A stretch of 61,794 nt of DNA from Halothiobacillus sp. 15-55-196 (lineage in GTDB: Bacteria; Pseudomonadota; Gammaproteobacteria; Halothiobacillales; Halothiobacillaceae): positions 1-61,794 of the forward strand of contig NCKC01000005.1 of the NCBI GenBank assembly GCA_002282715.1, given 5' to 3'. A program made the translations under genes and the position numbers. The notes beneath the pieces were generated by a model. The model worked only from the letters and a program-made list of their open reading frames with translations, had not been told where the DNA came from and searched no databases. Below, one piece after another: positions 41,392 through 50,371 of the stretch (position 1 is the stretch's first letter; each line of letters opens with the position of its first letter).

Positions 41392-41405
41392 TTGATCAAA
41401 GTCAA
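41392..41405 (-). promoter_or_regulatory. Near-consensus FNR/ANR-type binding site upstream of the repeat-protein gene
   Basis: Minus-strand TTGACTTTGATCAA against the FNR consensus TTGAT-N4-ATCAA: one mismatch. It lies 54 bp upstream of the ATG of the 326-aa gene, a distance that would suit activation with a promoter about 40 bp downstream of its centre. No good -10 hexamer was found at that spacing, so activation is uncertain. Confidence 0.5.
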
Positions 41406-41513
41406 TGCAGGCACCTCGACAAGAGCACCTTAACCAAACGGGGAGAATTCAGGTATTAGAGACAATTTTCTACCCACTCAGCCGAACCGAAAGTGGGAAA
41501 AATGAGTTTCAAA

Positions 41514-42434
41514 TCAACGGATATAGTTGAACAGGGACAGGCTTTGAATTTTAACCATGCTCTGCTGGGTCGCCTGCAGGTTGAGGTAACTCTGGTTCAG
41601 TTTGGTAATGGCGCTGGCGACATCGGTATCGCGCAAACCGGAGAGCGTTTGCTGGGTAAGCACATTTTGTGCTGCGTTATCGTTTTTGGCCGTGCTCAGC
41701 GTATTGAGCGCATTACCCATGCTGCCGCGCGCGTCCGTCACCTGGTTCATAACGGCGTCAATGTCCTTTTGGGCATTTTCATAAACGGTTTGCAAATTGG
41801 CAGGTTGCGTCGTAATCGCCGATTTCAGTTGGTCGATAACTTGCAGAATGCTGGCATTGCCGCCTGTCGTTGCGCTGGATGAAAGCTGGAAAATCTGCCC
41901 GGCTGGCTGATTAATGCCCACGGACTGCTGATCGGAAATGGCCAGCTTGACCGTCCCCGCCGAACCCACGGCTGGATTGAGTACGCCGCTGGCGTCATAG
42001 GGTTTTTCACGTGCGGCCGTCCCCGAAAACAGATACTCCCCGCGCTCATCCGTGGCATTCATTTGACCAGCCAAAGCCTTTTGCAACTGATCCAGCTGAT
42101 CTGAAAGCGCGGCCAAGGACGTGCCGTTTTGCGCGGCATTATTCGCCTGAATGGCGACATCACGCACGCTTTGCAGCATCGTGGTAATCGAACCCAAGGT
42201 CGATTCCTGCACTTGGAGCTTACCGGTCGCATTGTCGATATTCTTGCTGTACTGACTCTGCTTGCTACTAAGCACGGACAGATCGCTAGCCGTCGAAAAG
42301 GCGACCGGATCTTGCGCCGGATTGGTCAGTTTCACGCCGGTTGCAATTTCTTGCTGAGATTGCAACATCGCGGACTGCTGCTGTTGCAGATTACTCAGGC
42401 CTTGTGCAAAAACCATGGAAGTTGAAACACGCAT
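41514..42434 (-). CDS. flgL: Flagellar hook-associated protein 3 (FlgL)
   Basis: Hook-filament junction protein, exported through the flagellar secretion apparatus. The 306-aa protein has the conserved N-terminal helix MRVSTSMVFAQGLSNLQQQQ with QQEIATGVKLTNPAQDPVAF, and a C-terminal helix (ITKLNQSYLNLQATQQSMVKIQ start at SAITKL) resembling flagellin D0/D1 ends. It lies 12 bp downstream of flgK and is the last flagellar gene; only a weak stem (CCCACT/AGTGGG, about 41473-41498) follows it. Confidence 0.95.
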   Translation of the reverse strand: MRVSTSMVFAQGLSNLQQQQSAMLQSQQEIATGVKLTNPAQDPVAFSTASDLSVLSSKQSQYSKNIDNATGKLQVQESTLGSITTMLQSVRDVAIQANNAAQNGTSLAALSDQLDQLQKALAGQMNATDERGEYLFSGTAAREKPYDASGVLNPAVGSAGTVKLAISDQQSVGINQPAGQIFQLSSSATTGGNASILQVIDQLKSAITTQPANLQTVYENAQKDIDAVMNQVTDARGSMGNALNTLSTAKNDNAAQNVLTQQTLSGLRDTDVASAITKLNQSYLNLQATQQSMVKIQSLSLFNYIR

Positions 42435-42446
42435 ATCCGAATCCTC

Positions 42447-44096
42447 TTAACGAAAGGCAGAGAGCAGCGATTGGAAAACCGTATTGGCCGAGCTGATCGA
42501 CTGCGATAGCGCCTGATATTGTTGTTGATACTTCAACAGATTTGCGGCTTCTTCATCGAGATTAACCCCCGAAACCGACTGCTGCTGCGCCGTCAGATTC
42601 GTCAGAGTGGCACTGGCTGCCTTGGCTGCAAGTTGAACCTGTCCTGCAAAAGCACCGGCTTGGCTAACCGCCGAACTCACACTCTCGGACAAACTTGAAC
42701 CATTACCCGCTCCAGAGGCCGTTTGCCCGACGATGGTGGCCGAGCTCAAATCGAATAGCTTCTGGATTTGCGTATTGTCGCGCGAGTAAGCAGGTTGCCC
42801 CGCGGCAGCGGCGGCAATCCCGGAAGGGCTTTGCTGAACCACGCCAATCTTCCCGGCGGCCCCGACCGTTGGCAGGATATTAAGCACGTCGCCCGATTGC
42901 GGTGCGCCCGCAAAGGTCACATCCAGCCCGGGCAGGTTCAGCGTACCGCCGGGAGCGACCGTCAGCGGTGCCGCGCCATTGCCGGGAACGGTACTCACCT
43001 GCCAGTTGCTGCCGTCATAACGCGCAAGGTAGGTTTGCCCCGTCAGCAAGGTGGGATCGGTGTAAGCCCCTGTCGCAGAACCGGTCCCTTTATTTGTTGG
43101 CTGTGCCGTGGTCTGCGGCGCAAATGCGGAAACGTCCGTGAACAAATTCGTTCCTGTGTTCCCGTTCAAATCAACACCGGCGGTCTGATTCTGGTTGACC
43201 TGATCGGCCAGCACCAGCGCGGCCCTGCCCAATTGATTACGCAAAGGGGTGATCAATTGGCTTTGAGCCTCAAGCATTCCGCCCAAGGTGCCGCCGTTCA
43301 CGCGGGATGTGATGTCGGTTCTACCCAAGGTGATATTCAGGCCGGAAGGCAAATTCCCCACGCTCAGGTTGGTCGCAGTCGAGTTCAGAACCAGCGACTC
43401 GCCACTGGCTAGAGTGAGATTGATATTTCCTTGATTGTCCGGATTGGCCTTCACGTCGATCAGAGATGAAATCTGTGTAATCAACTGATCCCGTTGATCG
43501 AGCAGATCATTGGGCAGGGCATTGGGGTTGGTTGCCTGTGCCTTGCTGATCTCACCGTTCAATGAGGCCACCTGCTTGGCGTAGGTGTTGATTTGCCGAC
43601 CGATATCCGATGCCTGCTGACCAATCTGGTTATCGAGACTTTGCAACTGGCTGTCGATTCGATTGAAACTGTCGGTCAGCGCTTGCGCCGACCCGAGGAA
43701 TGTCGAACGCGCCGTGGCGTCCGTCGGGTTGGCAGCGATTGCCTGTGTCGCATTGAAGAACGCCTGGGTTTGCTGCGAGATGCCCGATGAGGTATCCCCC
43801 AGCAACTGGGTCACCTGAGTGGTGAAATCATTCTGGAAAGTCAGGCTGCTATTGGTTGTGGTTGCGGCATTGAGTTGACTGGTAATGAACTGATCGTAGA
43901 CCCGGGTAACCGAAGCCACCTGCACGCCTGAACCGATATAGCTTCCGTTTTGATACTGGGCCTGCATGGAAGCTAGGTTGACCCGTTCACGCGAGTAACC
44001 CGGCGTATTGGCGTTGGCGATATTATTGCCCGTCGTGGCGAGTGCCTGCTGCATGGCCAACAGGCCGGTAACGGAATTGCTCATCAAGTCTGGCAT
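42447..44096 (-). CDS. flgK: Flagellar hook-associated protein 1 (FlgK)
   Basis: First hook-filament junction protein. 549 aa beginning MPDLMSNSVTGLLAMQQALA and TTGNNIANANTPGYSRERVN, the standard N-terminal signature, and ending with the LLKYQQQYQALSQSISSANTV-type helix shared by rod/hook proteins (NLDEEAANLLKYQQQ onward). The ATG ending at 44096 is preferred to a TTG two codons earlier because AGAGG then lies 8 nt upstream. A near-perfect sigma-28 promoter precedes it, so flgKL may be expressed later than the rod genes. Confidence 0.95.
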   Translation of the reverse strand: MPDLMSNSVTGLLAMQQALATTGNNIANANTPGYSRERVNLASMQAQYQNGSYIGSGVQVASVTRVYDQFITSQLNAATTTNSSLTFQNDFTTQVTQLLGDTSSGISQQTQAFFNATQAIAANPTDATARSTFLGSAQALTDSFNRIDSQLQSLDNQIGQQASDIGRQINTYAKQVASLNGEISKAQATNPNALPNDLLDQRDQLITQISSLIDVKANPDNQGNINLTLASGESLVLNSTATNLSVGNLPSGLNITLGRTDITSRVNGGTLGGMLEAQSQLITPLRNQLGRAALVLADQVNQNQTAGVDLNGNTGTNLFTDVSAFAPQTTAQPTNKGTGSATGAYTDPTLLTGQTYLARYDGSNWQVSTVPGNGAAPLTVAPGGTLNLPGLDVTFAGAPQSGDVLNILPTVGAAGKIGVVQQSPSGIAAAAAGQPAYSRDNTQIQKLFDLSSATIVGQTASGAGNGSSLSESVSSAVSQAGAFAGQVQLAAKAASATLTNLTAQQQSVSGVNLDEEAANLLKYQQQYQALSQSISSANTVFQSLLSAFR

Positions 44097-44126
44097 GGCC
44101 AAAACCTCTTTTACGGTATGCGGTCG

Positions 44127-44153
44127 TTATCGACCAAGCTTTTGGAAACTTGA
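44127..44153 (-). promoter_or_regulatory. Sigma-28 (FliA) promoter upstream of flgK
   Basis: Minus strand TCAAGTTT-N11-GTCGATAA, against consensus TAAAGTTT-N11-GCCGATAA: seven of eight matches in each half and exact spacing (44146-44153 and 44127-44134). It lies in the flgJ-flgK gap, about 30 bp from the flgK ATG. In many motile gammaproteobacteria flgKL is FliA dependent. Confidence 0.85.
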
Positions 44154-44183
44154 GCCTTTTGTACGAGAAAATCAATAAAAAGC

Positions 44184-45245
44184 TCAGGACGTACCCAAGC
44201 CATCGGACGAATCGGGAATCCGCCCGGATCGCATGATCGCAATGAGCTTGTCGGCATATTGTGGATCGGTTGCATAGCCCGCCTTCTGTAGCGCACGCGC
44301 AAAACGCTCGGGATCGCTCTTGTCTTTCAATGCCTGGCTGTACCTTGGGTTTTCCTGCAGGAACTGAACGAAATCATTGAACGAAGCGCTCACCGAATCA
44401 TAGGCCCGGAACGACGCCTTGCGTTGCACCATCGCGCCACCTTCAAATTCCAGCGTGTTGACGGATTGCTTCGCACCTTGCCAGGAAGAATCGGCCTTGA
44501 TGCCGAAGAAGTTGTAGTTGGCCTGCCCACTCGCATTCACGGGCAAATGCTTGCCCCAGCCTGTTTCCAGCGCCGATTGCGCCACCAGCACCTTGGCGGG
44601 GATGCCGAGTTTTTTCGCAGCCGCTTCAGCGTGGGGAAGAATCGCAGTGACAAAAGCCTCGGGGGAATCCCAATACTTGGGCTTATTTTGAGGGCTTATC
44701 GATGTGGTTTGGCTTGCCAGCGCAGAAACAGATGGCACCGCATCGGACGCTTTCGCCTCAGAAGTGTTTTGCGTCTGCTTCCCCAGCGCGAAGGCCTTGA
44801 GCATCGGGTTGCGCTCCGGCAGTTTGAACGCGCGCGGGGTCGAATCGATGGCCTGCTCCGTTGCGGGATTGACCGGGTGCAACGCAAAGGCATGAGGTTT
44901 GACTTCATCAAGCGCCTTGTTCTGGGCCGTGCCGGGCGTGTCCTGACTGAGCTGCCGCTCGATCATACCCGCCAGACCGATCCCGCCATGCGCGGCAATT
45001 TTCTGCGCGACCTCCTGATCCATCATGCTCTGGAATGTCTTGCTCTGCTGGCTATCGAGCAAGCCGTCTTGCGGTGTGGCATCACGCATGGATTTCATCA
45101 ACATGCCGATGAACTGGGTCTCGAACTGATGCGCGACGGTTTTCAGGGCCTCGCGCGGATCATTCTGAGCCGTCGCTTTCAGGCGCGCCAAGCCCTGAAA
45201 GTCGGCGTAGCTGCTGACATCGGTACTTTGATTGATGATGCTCAT
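44184..45245 (-). CDS. flgJ: Flagellar rod-capping protein and peptidoglycan hydrolase FlgJ
   Basis: Bifunctional protein of 353 aa. The N-terminal rod-cap domain (about 15-115) has QFETQFIGMLMKSMRDATP and HGGIGLAGMIERQL. A variable linker follows, then a glucosaminidase (GH73) domain from about 185 with FVTAILPHAEAAAKKLGIPA, the catalytic Glu in AQSALETGWGKH, and NFFGIKADSSW. It clears a path for the rod through peptidoglycan. It ends before an 87-bp gap that contains the flgK promoter. Confidence 0.95.
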   Translation of the reverse strand: MSIINQSTDVSSYADFQGLARLKATAQNDPREALKTVAHQFETQFIGMLMKSMRDATPQDGLLDSQQSKTFQSMMDQEVAQKIAAHGGIGLAGMIERQLSQDTPGTAQNKALDEVKPHAFALHPVNPATEQAIDSTPRAFKLPERNPMLKAFALGKQTQNTSEAKASDAVPSVSALASQTTSISPQNKPKYWDSPEAFVTAILPHAEAAAKKLGIPAKVLVAQSALETGWGKHLPVNASGQANYNFFGIKADSSWQGAKQSVNTLEFEGGAMVQRKASFRAYDSVSASFNDFVQFLQENPRYSQALKDKSDPERFARALQKAGYATDPQYADKLIAIMRSGRIPDSSDGLGTS

Positions 45246-45264
45246 ACCACGCCCTCCTCGCTCA

Positions 45265-46383
45265 TCAGATCACAATCAGTTGCGCCTTCAACGCGCCAGC
45301 GCTTTTGAGTGCTTCGAGAATGGCAACCAGATCGGAAGGCGATGCGCCCACCGCGTTCACGGCCTTGACGATATCGTTCAGCGTCACGCCCGGATTGAAC
45401 AGGAAGGCACGCTTCTTGTCTTCTTTCGCGCTCACCTGGGAATTCGGCGTAACCACGGTTTGCCCTTGCGAGAATGGTGCCGGTTGCGACACCTGGGCGT
45501 TTTCCTTGACCGTGACGGTCAGATCACCATGGGACACGGCAGCGGCCTCGATCCGCACATTCTGACCGATCACCACTGTGCCGGTACGCGCGTTGACAAC
45601 TACTTTGGCCGCCCCCTCACCCGGAGACACTTCAATGCCTTCGAGCACCGACATGAATCCTACGCGGGCATTGGCATCCTGCGGCGCACGCACGCGGATC
45701 GTGCCACCATCCACCGCTTCAGCCACGCCACCGCCCAGCATTTGGTTGATGGCTTTTTCCATGTTCTTGGCCGTTGTGAAATCGGGAGTGTTCAGGTCGA
45801 GATAAACCGAATTCGCGCCGCCCATCGTGCTCGCAACCGAACGCTCGACCAACGCACCGTTCGGAATGCGCCCTGCCGTCGGAATATTGACGGTCACACG
45901 GGAACCATCCTTGCCGCTCACATCCAGCCCGCCGACGAGGAGACTCCCTTGCGCCACCGCATAGATTTGTCCGTCCACGCCCTTGAGCGGCGTCATCAGG
46001 AGTTCACCACCGCGCAGGCTTTTCGCATTGCCGATGGAAGAAACCGTCACGTCAATTTGTTGACCCGGCTTGGCAAACGGCGGCAAGCTCGCCGTGACCA
46101 TCACCGCGGCCACGTTCTTGAGCTGCACGTTGCCGGCCGATGGCGACAAACCCTGACGCGACAACATGTTCTGGATGCTCTGCAAGGTGAACGGCACCTG
46201 AGTGGTTTGATCCCCTGTCCCCGGCAACCCCACGACCAGACCGTAACCGATGATCTGATTGTTACGCACGCCGGCAAAGGTGGCCAAATCCTTGATGCGC
46301 TGCGCAGGTTCTTGCGTAGCAGCCTGTGCCACCGTCACCGGCAGCAGCAAACCCAACAGCATAATCAGCATGAAATGGCGCAT
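45265..46383 (-). CDS. flgI: Flagellar P-ring protein FlgI
   Basis: Periplasmic peptidoglycan-layer ring around the rod. A cleavable signal peptide ([21 protein letters not shown]) precedes the mature part, which opens with [20 protein letters not shown] and [11 protein letters not shown], the classic FlgI start. It ends [19 protein letters not shown] chose the ATG ending at 46383, which has a GAGG site 6 nt upstream, over a GTG four codons earlier. Lies between flgH and flgJ as usual. Confidence 0.97.
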   Translation of the reverse strand: MRHFMLIMLLGLLLPVTVAQAATQEPAQRIKDLATFAGVRNNQIIGYGLVVGLPGTGDQTTQVPFTLQSIQNMLSRQGLSPSAGNVQLKNVAAVMVTASLPPFAKPGQQIDVTVSSIGNAKSLRGGELLMTPLKGVDGQIYAVAQGSLLVGGLDVSGKDGSRVTVNIPTAGRIPNGALVERSVASTMGGANSVYLDLNTPDFTTAKNMEKAINQMLGGGVAEAVDGGTIRVRAPQDANARVGFMSVLEGIEVSPGEGAAKVVVNARTGTVVIGQNVRIEAAAVSHGDLTVTVKENAQVSQPAPFSQGQTVVTPNSQVSAKEDKKRAFLFNPGVTLNDIVKAVNAVGASPSDLVAILEALKSAGALKAQLIVI

Positions 46384-46400
46384 GATTGGCCTCACTCAAA

Positions 46401-47087
46401 TCAGAAAGGAAAAATTGGGCTGTTGAAGAATCGTGCCAGCCAGCCCATGTTGTTGGCGTCATTCACGGCACCCGTTCCGCCGTAGGAAATATGCGCATCG
46501 GCAATCCGGGTCGAGAGCACGGTGTTATCCGTCGCAATGTCCTGCGGGCGGACCAATCCGGATAAGCGCACGTATTCCGTACCCTGATTGATTCCGATGT
46601 ATTTCTGGCCCTGCACAAACAGACTGCCGTTGGCATAGACCCGCGCGACCGTCACGGAAATCTGCCCCCTCAAGCTGTTGGTTTGCGCACTGGTTCCGTC
46701 ACCCTTGAACTGGTTGGCCGTGGAAAGCGTGGCGCCGAAGCGATTCATGAGGTTGGCAGACAACCCACCGATCGCCGGTGGCGTGATCGCGACCGAATCG
46801 GCCTTGCTGGTCCCAGTCGTAGCGCTCTTGCTGCCATTCATGCTTTCTTGCAGCACCACCGTCAAAATGTCGCCCACTCGATAGGGCCGGGAATCGACAA
46901 ACATGTTATCCATCTGACCGGACTGGTAGATCGAGCCGTTATTCTGCATGGGATTGTTGGTAGACGCCTCCGGCGGCATGACGACCGCAAAAGACGGATC
47001 GGGCTTCATCGGCGGTTGGCTTGCACAGCCACTCAAGCCGAAGACGAGGCCGATCACACTCAACGCTAACAATGGATATCGGTTCAT
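46401..47087 (-). CDS. flgH: Flagellar L-ring protein FlgH
   Basis: Outer-membrane lipoprotein ring. Signal ending in lipobox GLSGCASQP (Cys about residue 21), then the conserved SIYQSGQMDNMFVDSRPYRVGDILTVVL region (two motifs, residues 53-80) and LSGLVRPQDIATDNTVLSTRIADA toward the C-terminus, including the AHISYGGTGAV motif. 228 aa. Precedes flgI by 17 bp. Confidence 0.97.
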   Translation of the reverse strand: MNRYPLLALSVIGLVFGLSGCASQPPMKPDPSFAVVMPPEASTNNPMQNNGSIYQSGQMDNMFVDSRPYRVGDILTVVLQESMNGSKSATTGTSKADSVAITPPAIGGLSANLMNRFGATLSTANQFKGDGTSAQTNSLRGQISVTVARVYANGSLFVQGQKYIGINQGTEYVRLSGLVRPQDIATDNTVLSTRIADAHISYGGTGAVNDANNMGWLARFFNSPIFPF

Positions 47088-47110
47088 ATCCCAACCCTTC
47101 CTAATTGATC

Positions 47111-47899
47111 TCAGGTGTTCTGATTCAAGGTCTGCAACATGCTGGATGTCGCGGAAATGGCCTTGGAATTCATTTCGTAGGCACGTTGCGTTTCAATCAT
47201 GCTGACCAGCTCTTCGACCACGTTCACATTGGAGCTTTCGAGCATGCCTTGCTGCATATTGCCCACGCCGTTCAAACCGGGCGTGCTGGTTTGTGGCGCG
47301 CCGCTGGAACCGGATTCCAAAAACAAGTTATCGCCGATGGGCTGCAAACCCGCCGGATTGACGAAATCCGCCAGATCGATCGTACCGACCTGACTCGGTT
47401 GCGCCTGCCCTGCCAACTGAACGCTGACCGTGCCATCTTTACCCACAGTGATCGATTGCGCACCCTGCGGCACGGTAATCGCCGGTTGCAAGGGATAACC
47501 GTTCGCCGTGACGACCTGGCCGTTGCTATCGAGGCTGAAGCTGCCGTCACGGGTGTAGGCCACGGTGCCATCGGGTTGAAGCACTTGGAAAAAACCACGG
47601 CCATTGATCGCCAAATCCAGTGCGTTATTGGTTGTCACCAAATTGCCCTGGGTATGATTTTTTTCCGTCGCCACCACCTTCACCCCGGTGCCGATATTCA
47701 AGCCGGTTGGTACTTCATTCTGTTGCGTGTTGGCCGCACCGACCTGACGGTAGTTCTGATAAATCAGATCTTCGAATACCGCCCGATCCTGTTTGAAACC
47801 CGTGGTGTTGACGTTCGCCAGGTTGTTCGAAATCACGGACATGCGGGTTTGCTGGGCATCGAGGCCGGTTTTGGCAATCCATAAAGCAGGTGTCGTCAT
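47111..47899 (-). CDS. flgG: Flagellar distal rod protein FlgG
   Basis: 262 aa, the usual length. N-terminus [20 protein letters not shown] and [20 protein letters not shown], middle [16 protein letters not shown], and C-terminus [20 protein letters not shown] followed by AYEMNSKAI. These are the rod/hook family signatures, with the specific FlgG length and TTPALW start. Follows flgF by 10 bp. Confidence 0.98.
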   Translation of the reverse strand: MTTPALWIAKTGLDAQQTRMSVISNNLANVNTTGFKQDRAVFEDLIYQNYRQVGAANTQQNEVPTGLNIGTGVKVVATEKNHTQGNLVTTNNALDLAINGRGFFQVLQPDGTVAYTRDGSFSLDSNGQVVTANGYPLQPAITVPQGAQSITVGKDGTVSVQLAGQAQPSQVGTIDLADFVNPAGLQPIGDNLFLESGSSGAPQTSTPGLNGVGNMQQGMLESSNVNVVEELVSMIETQRAYEMNSKAISATSSMLQTLNQNT

Positions 47900-47909
47900 G
47901 GTTCAATCC

Positions 47910-48653
47910 TCAACTGAATTTCAATAATTGATCGGCCGCAGAACTATTGGCATCGGCCGTTTTGATCATCTTGGTCTGCATTTCGAACAGACGGCCGTAT
48001 TCGATCATCTTCACCATCGAGTCGACCGGATTCACATTGCTGCCCTCGAGCACGCCGCTGGCAACCTGCACGGCTGCGTCCGGTTGTGGGACAGGCGTGT
48101 TCGGCTTGAGCGCGAACAAACCATCCCCGCGTTTTTGCAGATCGGCCAATGGCGGATTGACCAGACGAATCCGATCGATCTGCGCCGGTGCATTGACATC
48201 GCCCCCAAGCGGGATGATCGAGATCGTGCCATCGCCCAAAATATCGATCTTGCTTGCCGGCGGAATGGCAATCGGCCCCTGGTTGCCCAGCACGGGAGCG
48301 CCGGTACCGGTTTGCAGTTGTCCATTCGGTGAGATATGCAAATCGCCGCGGCGGGTGTAAGCCGTCGAACCGTCCGGCGCCTGAACAGCCATGAACCCCT
48401 GCCCCTTGAGGGCAATATCGAGGCTGCGTCCCGTGGTCATCAGTGGGCCCTGGGCAAAATCGGTGCCGCTGCGCTCATCCTGGGCATACACCCGACTTGC
48501 ATAACCGGGTCCATAAACCGGCATGGATTGAAAAGCATCCAGATCGGCTTTGAACCCCTGGGTGCTCACGTTGGCCAGATTGTTGGCATTGGTTGATTGG
48601 GCCAGCAGCGTTTGCTTGGCGCCACTCATGGCAATGTAGGCGAGACGATCCAT
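47910..48653 (-). CDS. flgF: Flagellar proximal rod protein FlgF
   Basis: 247 aa starting MDRLAYIAMSGAKQTLLAQS at the ATG ending at 48653, which has GAGGAG upstream at good spacing; a ten-codon extension lacks similarity. The Asn-rich NANNLANVSTQGFKADLDAF motif, LDIALKGQGFMAV and the C-terminal LEGSNVNPVDSMVKMIEYGR identify it. First gene of the second flagellar transcript, preceded by a sigma-54 site. Confidence 0.96.
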   Translation of the reverse strand: MDRLAYIAMSGAKQTLLAQSTNANNLANVSTQGFKADLDAFQSMPVYGPGYASRVYAQDERSGTDFAQGPLMTTGRSLDIALKGQGFMAVQAPDGSTAYTRRGDLHISPNGQLQTGTGAPVLGNQGPIAIPPASKIDILGDGTISIIPLGGDVNAPAQIDRIRLVNPPLADLQKRGDGLFALKPNTPVPQPDAAVQVASGVLEGSNVNPVDSMVKMIEYGRLFEMQTKMIKTADANSSAADQLLKFS

Positions 48654-48692
48654 AACCGGCTCCTCACTGAATAATGAATACAATTACTTCAA

Positions 48693-48708
48693 AGCACAGG
48701 ACGTGCCA
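48693..48708 (-). promoter_or_regulatory. Sigma-54 (RpoN) promoter of flgF
   Basis: Minus-strand TGGCACGTCCTGTGCT against consensus TGGCACGN4TTGCW: exact GG-N10-GC spacing and one mismatch in the conserved positions. It sits 40 bp upstream of the flgF ATG. An activator such as FleQ/FlrC would be required; its binding site was not identified. Confidence 0.85.
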
Positions 48709-48828
48709 ATTATTGAAAATCAGCTCCAAACCTTAGCCTGATGCGGTATAGCGCCATGGCTTGTGATCACAGAGACGCGATAGCCAATTTTATGACACCA
48801 TCCTGACATCCCGTTCACACTTGATTTA

Positions 48829-48974
48829 GGGAAGCGCTGATTTATTCAGTGCTTCCCGTTTGGGGCAGGATGGCCCAACACGAACAAAGACGTAAGTCTT
48901 TGATTCGTGAGAGCCATCGCGGGCGTGTACCGCGATGAGCGAGCTGATTTATTCCAAGGATGGAATAAATCAGC
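48829..48974. repeat. Structured intergenic repeat with three copies of GCTGATTTATTC (MITE-like)
   Basis: GCTGATTTATTC occurs at 48836-48847 and 48943-48954 and inverted at 48963-48974. The left end also folds by itself (GGGAAGC 48829-48835 with GCTTCCC 48851-48857). Two internal perfect stems lie at 48885-48902 (CAAAGAC/GTCTTTG) and 48915-48937 (CATCGCGG/CCGCGATG). The right-hand pair 48943-48974 is a 12-bp stem with an 8-nt loop. No coding capacity. The shape suggests a non-autonomous mobile element or its remnant; its origin is unproven. Confidence 0.6.
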
Positions 48975-48987
48975 ATTTACTTAGGGC

Positions 48988-49012
48988 AAAAAAAGACGGC
49001 ACATTGTCCGTC
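48988..49012 (-). terminator. Rho-independent terminator after flgE
   Basis: On the minus strand GACGG (rc of 49008-49012) and CCGTC (rc of 48995-48999) form a stem with an 8-nt loop, followed by seven T residues. It lies about 50 bp past the flgE stop and marks the end of the flgBCDE transcript. Confidence 0.75.
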
Positions 49013-49061
49013 CTTTTCATCACGCTTTGTCTGATTTAACGGCCAGATTTACCGACCAGAT

Positions 49062-50318
49062 TTACCGAATGTTGATCACCGAGTCAGTCGCTGTTTTATC
49101 CGTCTGAATGGCCTGAGCATTCGCCTGGAAGTTGCGCTGCGCCGTAATCAGATTCACCAGTTGCTGAGTCAGATCGACATTCGACTGCTCCAGCGCGCCG
49201 CCCTGAATCAGACCGAAGGTACCCGTTCCCGGTTGACCGGCCGTGGGCGCGCCCGAATCGACCGATTCCGCCCATGAATTATTGCCAACCTGTTTCAGGC
49301 CCTGCGGATTACTGAAATTGGCGAGCGCCACCATGCCCAGAGGAATGTTCTGGCCGTTGGAGTAGCTCGCCTGAATCAGGCCATTGCTACCAACTGACAC
49401 ACCCGTCAATTGCCCGGTGGTATTCCCGTCCTGAGATTGCGCCGCCATATTGAACGGCGCGTTGTACTGGGTTGAATCGCCCTGAGTCTGAACATTGATA
49501 TTCAAGGGCGCGGCACCTGTTCCCAGACTGGCGGCCGTTGCAGTCACGGGAAATGGCGCGGGCGTGGTCGGCAGTTGCCCGTTGGCATCAAAGGTCAGCG
49601 TTGATGGTCCTTGGATGGGTGTTTGCGTATCTATCTGGTAATACACGTTCCATTCATTAGGGTTGGCCGTCTTGACATAATAGCTGGTCAAGGTATGGGT
49701 ATTACCCAAAGAATCATAAACCTGCTGCGAATTCGCCTGGGTATAGGAAGCAGGATCGGGGGTCGCCTGCGTCGTATCAAAGGGCGTCACCGCGGGTACT
49801 GTTGCACTGGCAGGCAGGTTGAACGATTGTGTCACGTTGACGGTTGCCTTGGGTGCGCCCGCCGCCACCGGCAATTGGATCGGCTTGGCACTGGCCAGTG
49901 AAGTGGATTGCAAGGTGCCGTTGGCACTCACCGGTAACGCTTTGAGGTACTGGCCGTTGGTATTCACGATAAAGCCGTCTTTATTTGCGCCCAGCGCACC
50001 GGCGCGGGAATACACCGATTGCTGGCTATCCAGTGTCGGCTGGAAGGTAAAGAAGCCCTGCCCGGAAATCGCCAAATCTAGCGAATTATTGGTGAACTGC
50101 AGGCTGCCCTGCGTGAACTGCTGTTGCACGGCCTCGGTTAAAACGCCCTGCCCTGTGGCGGTTTTACTGTTGCCATAAGCGCTCACGGCGTAAATATCAC
50201 CAAACTGTGCACGCGAGCTCTTAAACCCGGTCGAATTGGCGTTGGCAATATTGTTACTGGTTACATCCAGATCTTTCTGGGCTGCATTCAGCCCCGTAAT
50301 CGAGGTATTAAATGACAT
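49062..50318 (-). CDS. flgE: Flagellar hook protein FlgE
   Basis: 418-aa hook subunit. N-terminus MSFNTSITGLNAAQKDLDVT and SNNIANANSTGFKSSRAQFG, the mid-region NNSLDLAISGQGFFTFQP, and C-terminus LEQSNVDLTQQLVNLITAQR with NFQANAQAIQTDKTATDSVI. The central Thr/Ala/Pro-rich part is the variable surface domain. Last gene of flgBCDE. Confidence 0.97.
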   Translation of the reverse strand: MSFNTSITGLNAAQKDLDVTSNNIANANSTGFKSSRAQFGDIYAVSAYGNSKTATGQGVLTEAVQQQFTQGSLQFTNNSLDLAISGQGFFTFQPTLDSQQSVYSRAGALGANKDGFIVNTNGQYLKALPVSANGTLQSTSLASAKPIQLPVAAGAPKATVNVTQSFNLPASATVPAVTPFDTTQATPDPASYTQANSQQVYDSLGNTHTLTSYYVKTANPNEWNVYYQIDTQTPIQGPSTLTFDANGQLPTTPAPFPVTATAASLGTGAAPLNINVQTQGDSTQYNAPFNMAAQSQDGNTTGQLTGVSVGSNGLIQASYSNGQNIPLGMVALANFSNPQGLKQVGNNSWAESVDSGAPTAGQPGTGTFGLIQGGALEQSNVDLTQQLVNLITAQRNFQANAQAIQTDKTATDSVINIR

Positions 50319-50371
50319 GGGAGTTTCTCCTTAACACGAGTACAAACATTACTGCCGGATCAATCCCGGCA

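Larger units (their letters stand above)
48654..49061. other. 408-bp gap between flgE and flgF
   Basis: Contains, from flgE towards flgF on the minus strand, a terminator (48988-49012), a structured repeat (48829-48974) and a sigma-54 promoter (48693-48708). No open frame of interest. It splits the cluster into flgBCDE and flgFGHIJKL transcripts. Confidence 0.8.

Noticed and set aside
41473..41498. Possible terminator after flgL
   Set aside because: The CCCACT/AGTGGG stem is only 6 bp with a long loop and is followed by a poor T-run, so I do not list it as a terminator.
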